Shown: positions 21,525-24,961 of the stretch, piece after piece
How the letters are laid out: each line of letters opens with the position of its first letter
Numbering within the stretch: the first letter of the stretch is position 1
NCBI GenBank assembly: GCA_902494565.1
Contig: CABUTN010000029.1
Location: forward strand, 1 to 24,961
Source of the DNA: an uncultured Collinsella sp.
GTDB taxonomy: Bacteria; Actinomycetota; Coriobacteriia; Coriobacteriales; Coriobacteriaceae
Direction of reading: 5' to 3'
Length of the DNA stretch: 24,961 nt
Program-made: the position numbers and the translations under genes
The notes under the pieces: generated by a model
What the model was told of the DNA's origin: nothing
Database searches by the model: none
What the model saw: the letters and a program-made list of their open reading frames with translations, nothing else

Positions 21525-22379
21525 TTAGTTGGCGGGCTGGAAGAAGGCTACTGCTACGGCGCCGGGGCCTACGTGGGTGCCGATGGTGGCGCCAATGGTG
21601 TGAACGGGCAGTTCGCCCTCGGTGTGACCAGCCCACAGTGCCGCGCTGTCCTCGATATACTTCTTGAGCACCGCATCCGAAAGGCCCGTATAGCCGAGCG
21701 CCAGCGGCATGGAAAAGTCGATGCCGCCCGCCTTTTCGACCTTTTGGTTCAGCAGGTTGCGGCCGTTCTTGGAACCGCGCGCCTTACCCAGCTGCACGAT
21801 CAGACCGTCCTCAACAGCCACCACGGGCTTTACGTTGAGCAGCGTGCCCACGGCGCCGGCCGCAGCAGACAGACGACCGCCGCGCACCAGGTACTCCAGC
21901 GTCTCGAGCAGGCCGATAACCACCACACGGTCGCGCACGGCCTCGACAGCCGCCGCGATCTGAGATGCACTGCGGCCCTCGTCCACCAAGCGCAACGCAT
22001 ACTCGACCAGGACGCGCTCGCCCAGGGTAACGTTGTTGCTGTCTACCACGAACACGTCACCACCTGGCGCCTCGGCAAGTGCGGTACGGGCACTCTGATT
22101 GGTGCCTGATAGCTTAGCGCCCACGGTAATAATCACAGCCTCATCGCCGGCTTCACGAACCTCGGCGATGGCCTGCGAAAACGCGTACGGGTTGACCTGG
22201 CCGGTCTTGGGCAGCTCATCGCGCTCCACGAGCATCTCGTAAAAGCGCTGGTGATCGATGTCGATGCCATCCATGTACACATCGGTGCCAAAGGTGACGG
22301 ACAGCGGCAAAACGGCCAGTGCCGGGTGCTCCGCCGGCGACATATCGCTTGCGGAATCGGTAATAATGCGGACGGACAT
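21525..22379 (-). CDS. DegV-family fatty-acid-binding protein (FakB-like)
   Basis: A 284-residue DegV/FakB protein. In Firmicutes, FakB carries a fatty acid that the FakA kinase phosphorylates for phospholipid synthesis. The N-terminal domain starts RIITDSASDMSP, the fatty-acid pocket region includes GTDVYMDGIDI and VGAKLSGTNQSAR, a TKTGQVNP-like segment (PKTGQVNPYAFSQAI), RGGRLSAAAGAVGTLLNVKP, and the C-terminal IGATIGTHVGPGAVAVAFF typical of the family. Length is normal. The ATG at 22379 has AAAGGA 6-7 nt upstream. It follows the MarR gene by 119 nt on the same strand with no terminator, so they are probably co-transcribed. FakA is not in the window. Confidence 0.93.
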   Translation of the reverse strand: MSVRIITDSASDMSPAEHPALAVLPLSVTFGTDVYMDGIDIDHQRFYEMLVERDELPKTGQVNPYAFSQAIAEVREAGDEAVIITVGAKLSGTNQSARTALAEAPGGDVFVVDSNNVTLGERVLVEYALRLVDEGRSASQIAAAVEAVRDRVVVIGLLETLEYLVRGGRLSAAAGAVGTLLNVKPVVAVEDGLIVQLGKARGSKNGRNLLNQKVEKAGGIDFSMPLALGYTGLSDAVLKKYIEDSAALWAGHTEGELPVHTIGATIGTHVGPGAVAVAFFQPAN

Positions 22380-22498
22380 AGCGAATCCTTTCTTGCGCAG
22401 GTCCCGCGCAGGGAATTTTGACAGCAAGGCCCCGGCACGGTATACGCGCTCAAACAGGACTATGCAGTTGTTAATTGGAAGCAAAAGCCTTGGCGGCC

Positions 22499-22948
22499 CT
22501 ACAGCTCGCGCAGGGTGTCGAGAATCGTGCGCAGCGACGCATACATCTGCTCGCGCTGCTCCACACCCATAGCCTTACCGGTGGTATCGAGCACTTCGTG
22601 GATGATGCGGTCGGCCTCGCTCATGCTCTCGCCGCCCAGAGCGGTCAGGCGCACCGGAGCACGATACTTAACGGCGGCATCGCCCGAATCGTCGACCTCG
22701 ACGTAGCCGCCCTCCTCCAGATGCGCGAGCGTACGCGAGACGGCGGCGCGGGTCACGCCTGCCATGCGAGCCAGGTCAGCGCCAGTCAGGCCTTCCTTGC
22801 TGCGCTCAAGATAGTACAGGCACATAACGTCGGAGCCCTTGAGGCCCAGCCTTGCGCCCTCGGATGTCTTGATACGCTGAATCTCCTTGTAGAGCCCGCT
22901 GATCAGTCCGACAAAGTCCTCGAAACGTGTCTCGTCGTTCTGCTGCAT
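22499..22948 (-). CDS. MarR-family transcription regulator
   Basis: A 149-residue winged helix-turn-helix protein. The DNA-binding region is about 40-100: LGLKGSDVMCLYYLERSKEGLTGADLARMAGVTRAAVSRTLAHLEEGGYVEVDD, with the wing leading into a beta strand (YRAPVRLTALG) and C-terminal dimer helices. The ATG at 22948 is preceded by GAAAGGCGG; the frame is open to 22993 but without a ribosome site. It lies directly upstream of the DegV gene. In Streptococcus and relatives, the MarR protein FabT controls fatty-acid genes; control of DegV here is an inference from adjacency. A small inverted repeat TTACCCGTAA (22980-22989) upstream may be an operator. Confidence 0.9.
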   Translation of the reverse strand: MQQNDETRFEDFVGLISGLYKEIQRIKTSEGARLGLKGSDVMCLYYLERSKEGLTGADLARMAGVTRAAVSRTLAHLEEGGYVEVDDSGDAAVKYRAPVRLTALGGESMSEADRIIHEVLDTTGKAMGVEQREQMYASLRTILDTLREL

Positions 22949-22979
22949 GGGAGACGACCGCCTTTCGCTTGCATAATGC

Positions 22980-22989
22980 TTACGGGTAA
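22980..22989. promoter_or_regulatory. Possible MarR operator
   Basis: TTAC-GG-GTAA is a short inverted repeat 32 nt upstream of the MarR start codon. MarR proteins commonly bind such sites in their own promoter. A -10-like TAAGAT lies just beyond on the minus strand. Short enough to be chance. Confidence 0.25.
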
Positions 22990-23052
22990 ACATCTTAGCC
23001 GTATCCAGCGACCGCCGGCCCTGCGTGCCTCATTTGTTGACCCATCAACATA

Positions 23053-23091
23053 AAAATCACCACAAAGGACAGGCGCCTTTGTGGTGATTTT
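23053..23091. repeat. Family B hairpin, copy B3, with a compensatory base-pair change
   Basis: A perfect 16-bp stem AAAATCACCACAAAGG (23053-23068) with CCTTTGTGGTGATTTT (23076-23091). Relative to the other copies C-G has become T-A on both sides of the stem, keeping the pair. Loop ACAGGCG, shorter than the others by two bases. It lies 25 nt past the stop of the B3/B4 gene and serves as its terminator. Confidence 0.8.
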
Positions 23092-23116
23092 GGGCATCAA
23101 TAGGTTCTAGGCGCCG

Positions 23117-23836
23117 CTACAGCTCCATACAGGGATTGTCGCGGGTCACAAGCGTCTTAACGACAACCGTCGCTCCCAAATAGCGCTCAAGCAGCTCGGC
23201 TAAGCGATCGATGGCGGCCTGGCAGTCCCCCATGCGCTCGGGCTCTACGCACTCAATCGCCAGGAACGCGTCGGCCGAATCGTCGGACAGAGCCGTTCGA
23301 ACGCCGTCGCGCCAGTTCCAGCAGCGGCACACGGCGCCCGCATCGTCAATGTAGGCGAGCTCGCCGGGCAGCGTCGGGTCGTCCGCTTCCTCGCCAAGCG
23401 GCAAGAACGCATCGCCACCGTCGGTCACCTTCAAGCGAAGATCTCCCTCAATCGCATGCAGGTCCTCGCCGCCAACGGGCAGCGCGTAGGACAGCGACAC
23501 CGTGTTGTAAATATCCACCGCGGGCGTAATGTGGCCCACCGGCTTGCCTTTGAGCACGCGTTTGAGCAAGTTCTCGATCGAGCAGCGCGCGCCTTTCTTG
23601 GTCTTGAACAGACGATAGGCCTCGCGCCATGCCTTGACCGGTGCGTTCTCGCTGATAGTGTCGCTGGTCAGATGACGCTCCGCATCGATATTGGCGCGGT
23701 CGAGCAACGCCGCAATCGCATCCACGTCCTCTTGAGGAATCTGAGCCGTGGGCTTCATGCCCTCCACGACCACCACGCCGACCGCTGCCTGCGGAAACAG
23801 CTCCCAGAATGAATCCTCGGCAATAAAGCTCTTCAT
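23117..23836 (-). CDS. B3/B4 (PheRS beta-like) tRNA-binding domain protein
   Basis: A 239-residue stand-alone B3/B4-domain protein, the domain that edits mis-charged tRNA in the beta subunit of phenylalanyl-tRNA synthetase. Visible family stretches are VKAWREAYRLFKTKKGARCSIENLLKRVLKG, HITPAVDIYNTVSLSYALPVGGEDLHAI and GELAYIDDAGAVCRCWNWRDG. Stand-alone members (COG3382 type) are suspected trans-editing or amino-acid-related proteins; no exact role is proven. The ATG at 23836 has AAGGGAGAG 3-5 nt upstream, better than an ATG five codons earlier. It has its own promoter (23981-24009) and a terminator (B3), so it is transcribed separately from pckA. Confidence 0.88.
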   Translation of the reverse strand: MKSFIAEDSFWELFPQAAVGVVVVEGMKPTAQIPQEDVDAIAALLDRANIDAERHLTSDTISENAPVKAWREAYRLFKTKKGARCSIENLLKRVLKGKPVGHITPAVDIYNTVSLSYALPVGGEDLHAIEGDLRLKVTDGGDAFLPLGEEADDPTLPGELAYIDDAGAVCRCWNWRDGVRTALSDDSADAFLAIECVEPERMGDCQAAIDRLAELLERYLGATVVVKTLVTRDNPCMEL

Positions 23837-23864
23837 ACGCTCTCCCTTCATTGTGCGCGCCCGA

Positions 23865-23895
23865 GTGAGGGCGCCTAAACAAAAAGCGCCCTCAC
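23865..23895 (-). promoter_or_regulatory. Hairpin in the leader of the B3/B4 gene
   Basis: GTGAGGGCGC (23865-23874) and GCGCCCTCAC (23886-23895) are exact inverted repeats; the run of T on the transcribed strand is in the loop, so this is not a terminator. It lies in the ~138-nt leader, 29 nt upstream of the start codon, and could influence translation. Confidence 0.4.
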
Positions 23896-23980
23896 AGCGG
23901 CCACCTTCAAAGTCCTACGGTGCCGTCACAAGAACGCTTGCGCTGCCCCCATCCGGAGAAGAGGACGATATGTCAGGCGT

Positions 23981-24009
23981 ATTGTAACCCGAGTCATCCA
24001 CACGAGCAA
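23981..24009 (-). promoter_or_regulatory. Promoter of the B3/B4 gene
   Basis: Reading leftward, TTGCTC (24009-24004), a 17-nt spacer and TACAAT (23986-23981) fit a sigma-A promoter well. The -35 box abuts the left foot of hairpin B4, so the pckA terminator and this promoter are back to back. Confidence 0.6.
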
Positions 24010-24046
24010 AACCACCACAAAGGCGCCTGTCCCCTTTGTGGTGGAT
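24010..24046. repeat. Family B hairpin, copy B4; terminator of pckA
   Basis: CCACCACAAAGG (24012-24023) pairs exactly with CCTTTGTGGTGG (24033-24044). The plus-strand loop is CGCCTGTCC, inverted relative to B3. It lies 18 nt past the pckA stop and, on the minus strand, ends GTGGTTTTGC. Confidence 0.8.
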
Positions 24047-24063
24047 ATGGACTCGAGGCGACG

Positions 24064-24961
24064 CTAGTGGCGGAGCCCCAGCAGGCCGCGGCCGCGATGA
24101 CGGGCCTCGGCGGACACCTGGGCGTGCGGGCCGGCGGCTTTGACGGACTCGGGCAGGTGCGAGTACTTCTTCTCGAAGTTCTCCTCGAACATCACGGCCA
24201 GGTTGTGTGCAGCCTCGTCGTAACGAGCGGTGCTCTGCCAGTACTGGCGCGGCACCAGGATGCCGTCGGGCACACCGTGGCACGTTGTGGGAATGTCGAC
24301 GTTAAAGATGTCGTCGTGCACGAACTCGCTGTCCTCGATGGTACCGTCGAGGGCGCGCGCAACCAGCGAGCGCGTGTAGGCCAGCTCGATGCGATGGCCT
24401 ACGCCGTAGCCGCCGCCGATCCAGCCGGTGTTGACCAGGTACACGCGCGTGCGGCCGTCGGCAATACGCTCGCCGAGCATCTTGGCGTAAACCATGGGGT
24501 CGAGCGGCATAAACGGCTCGCCGAACAGCGAAGAGAACGTGGGCGTGGGCTCGGTGACGCCGACCTCGGTGCCGGGAATCTTAGCCGTAAAGCCCGTCAC
24601 AAAGTGGTACATGGCGGCATCGGCCGTCAGGCGTGAGATGGGCGGCAGCACGCCAAAAGCGTCGCAAGTCAGGAACAGCACGACACTCGGAGTGGTGCCC
24701 ATGCCCTTAGTCCACGCGTTAGGAATGTGCTCCACGGGATAGGCCACGCGCGTGTTGTGCGTGATCGAGATGTCGTCGTAGTTGGGCTTGCGGTTCTCGT
24801 CGAGCACCACGTTTTCGCAAATGGCGCCAAAACGGACGGCGTTGAAGATCTCGGGCTCGTGGAAGGCGTCCAGGCCCTCGCATTTTGCGTAGCAGCCACC
24901 CTCGATGTTGAAGATGCCCATGTCGGACCAACCGTGCTCGTCGTCGCCGATCAGCAGGCGC
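24064..24961 (-). CDS. pckA: Phosphoenolpyruvate carboxykinase (ATP), C-terminal part
   Basis: ATP-dependent PEP carboxykinase interconverts oxaloacetate + ATP and PEP + ADP + CO2. In anaerobes it often runs toward oxaloacetate, feeding succinate formation. The window holds the last ~298 residues; the frame is open to the right edge, where the sequence reads RLLIGDDEHGWSD before MGIFNIEGGCYAKCE, matching the middle of the family. Further hallmarks are HNTRVAYPVEHIPNA, LTCDAFGVLPPISRLT, FVTGFTAKIPGTEVGVTEPTPTFS and VNTGWIGGGYGVGHRIEL. The P-loop and N-terminal half lie outside the window. A Met at 24921 is internal and not the start. The stop is followed by hairpin B4. Confidence 0.96.
   Translation of the reverse strand, partial: RLLIGDDEHGWSDMGIFNIEGGCYAKCEGLDAFHEPEIFNAVRFGAICENVVLDENRKPNYDDISITHNTRVAYPVEHIPNAWTKGMGTTPSVVLFLTCDAFGVLPPISRLTADAAMYHFVTGFTAKIPGTEVGVTEPTPTFSSLFGEPFMPLDPMVYAKMLGERIADGRTRVYLVNTGWIGGGYGVGHRIELAYTRSLVARALDGTIEDSEFVHDDIFNVDIPTTCHGVPDGILVPRQYWQSTARYDEAAHNLAVMFEENFEKKYSHLPESVKAAGPHAQVSAEARHRGRGLLGLRH

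Noticed and set aside
24064..24921. Complete 285-residue gene starting at the Met at 24921
   Set aside because: The frame continues to the window edge with further family sequence (LLIGDDEHGWSD), so the Met is internal and pckA is cut by the window.

Overview
The window looks like a piece of chromosome from a high-GC gut actinobacterium of the class Coriobacteriia, most likely Collinsella or a close relative. This is inferred from gene content (an actinobacterial-type Rho with a very long basic/acidic N-terminal extension, a CarD-family regulator, ATP-type PEP carboxykinase, a TagO-like transferase) and from codon use; no rRNA or other marker is present to fix it.

Layout, left to right. 1-2263: a minus-strand pair, a two-TM protein of unknown function and a VanZ-like protein, ending in very strong terminators. 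2302-4857: rho (minus) with a ~430-residue low-complexity N-terminus. 4858-5646: a gene-free stretch with decayed repeats. 5647-7500: argS (minus), divergent from a CarD-family gene (plus). 8326-9618: a REP-associated tyrosine transposase (RAYT) gene lying between two inverted copies of a short palindromic repeat. 9616-14431: an HD-domain hydrolase, proA, a divergent S33 prolyl-aminopeptidase-like hydrolase, and proB, so both enzymes of proline synthesis flank a peptidase that may release proline. 14511-16016: pncB (NAD salvage). 16101-16696: a small tail-anchored coiled-coil protein and tRNA-Ala(CGC). 16848-17786: a PflA/PflX-like radical SAM protein. 17930-18080: a candidate structured RNA with its own terminator. 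18312-20731: tagO/wecA-like transferase and trpS (plus). 21125-24961: minus-strand MGMT-type protein, DegV fatty-acid-binding protein, MarR regulator, B3/B4 tRNA-editing-like protein, and the C-terminal part of pckA running off the window edge.

The most unusual feature is a set of small dispersed repeats sharing the core GGGACA/TGTCCC. Family A (3 copies) is a hairpin whose stem starts inside the TAA stop codon of carD, the HD gene and proA, always in the same orientation to the gene. Family B (4 copies) is a 12-16 bp hairpin in the terminator position of four minus-strand genes, with one compensatory base-pair change. Family C (2 copies) has two TGTCCC/CGTCCC cores exactly 27 nt apart, each followed by a locus-specific word present twice. 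A RAYT gene sits in the middle of the set, so a REP/RAYT system that has settled at gene 3' ends is the leading hypothesis. All of this rests on reading nine copies by eye and needs a genome-wide count.
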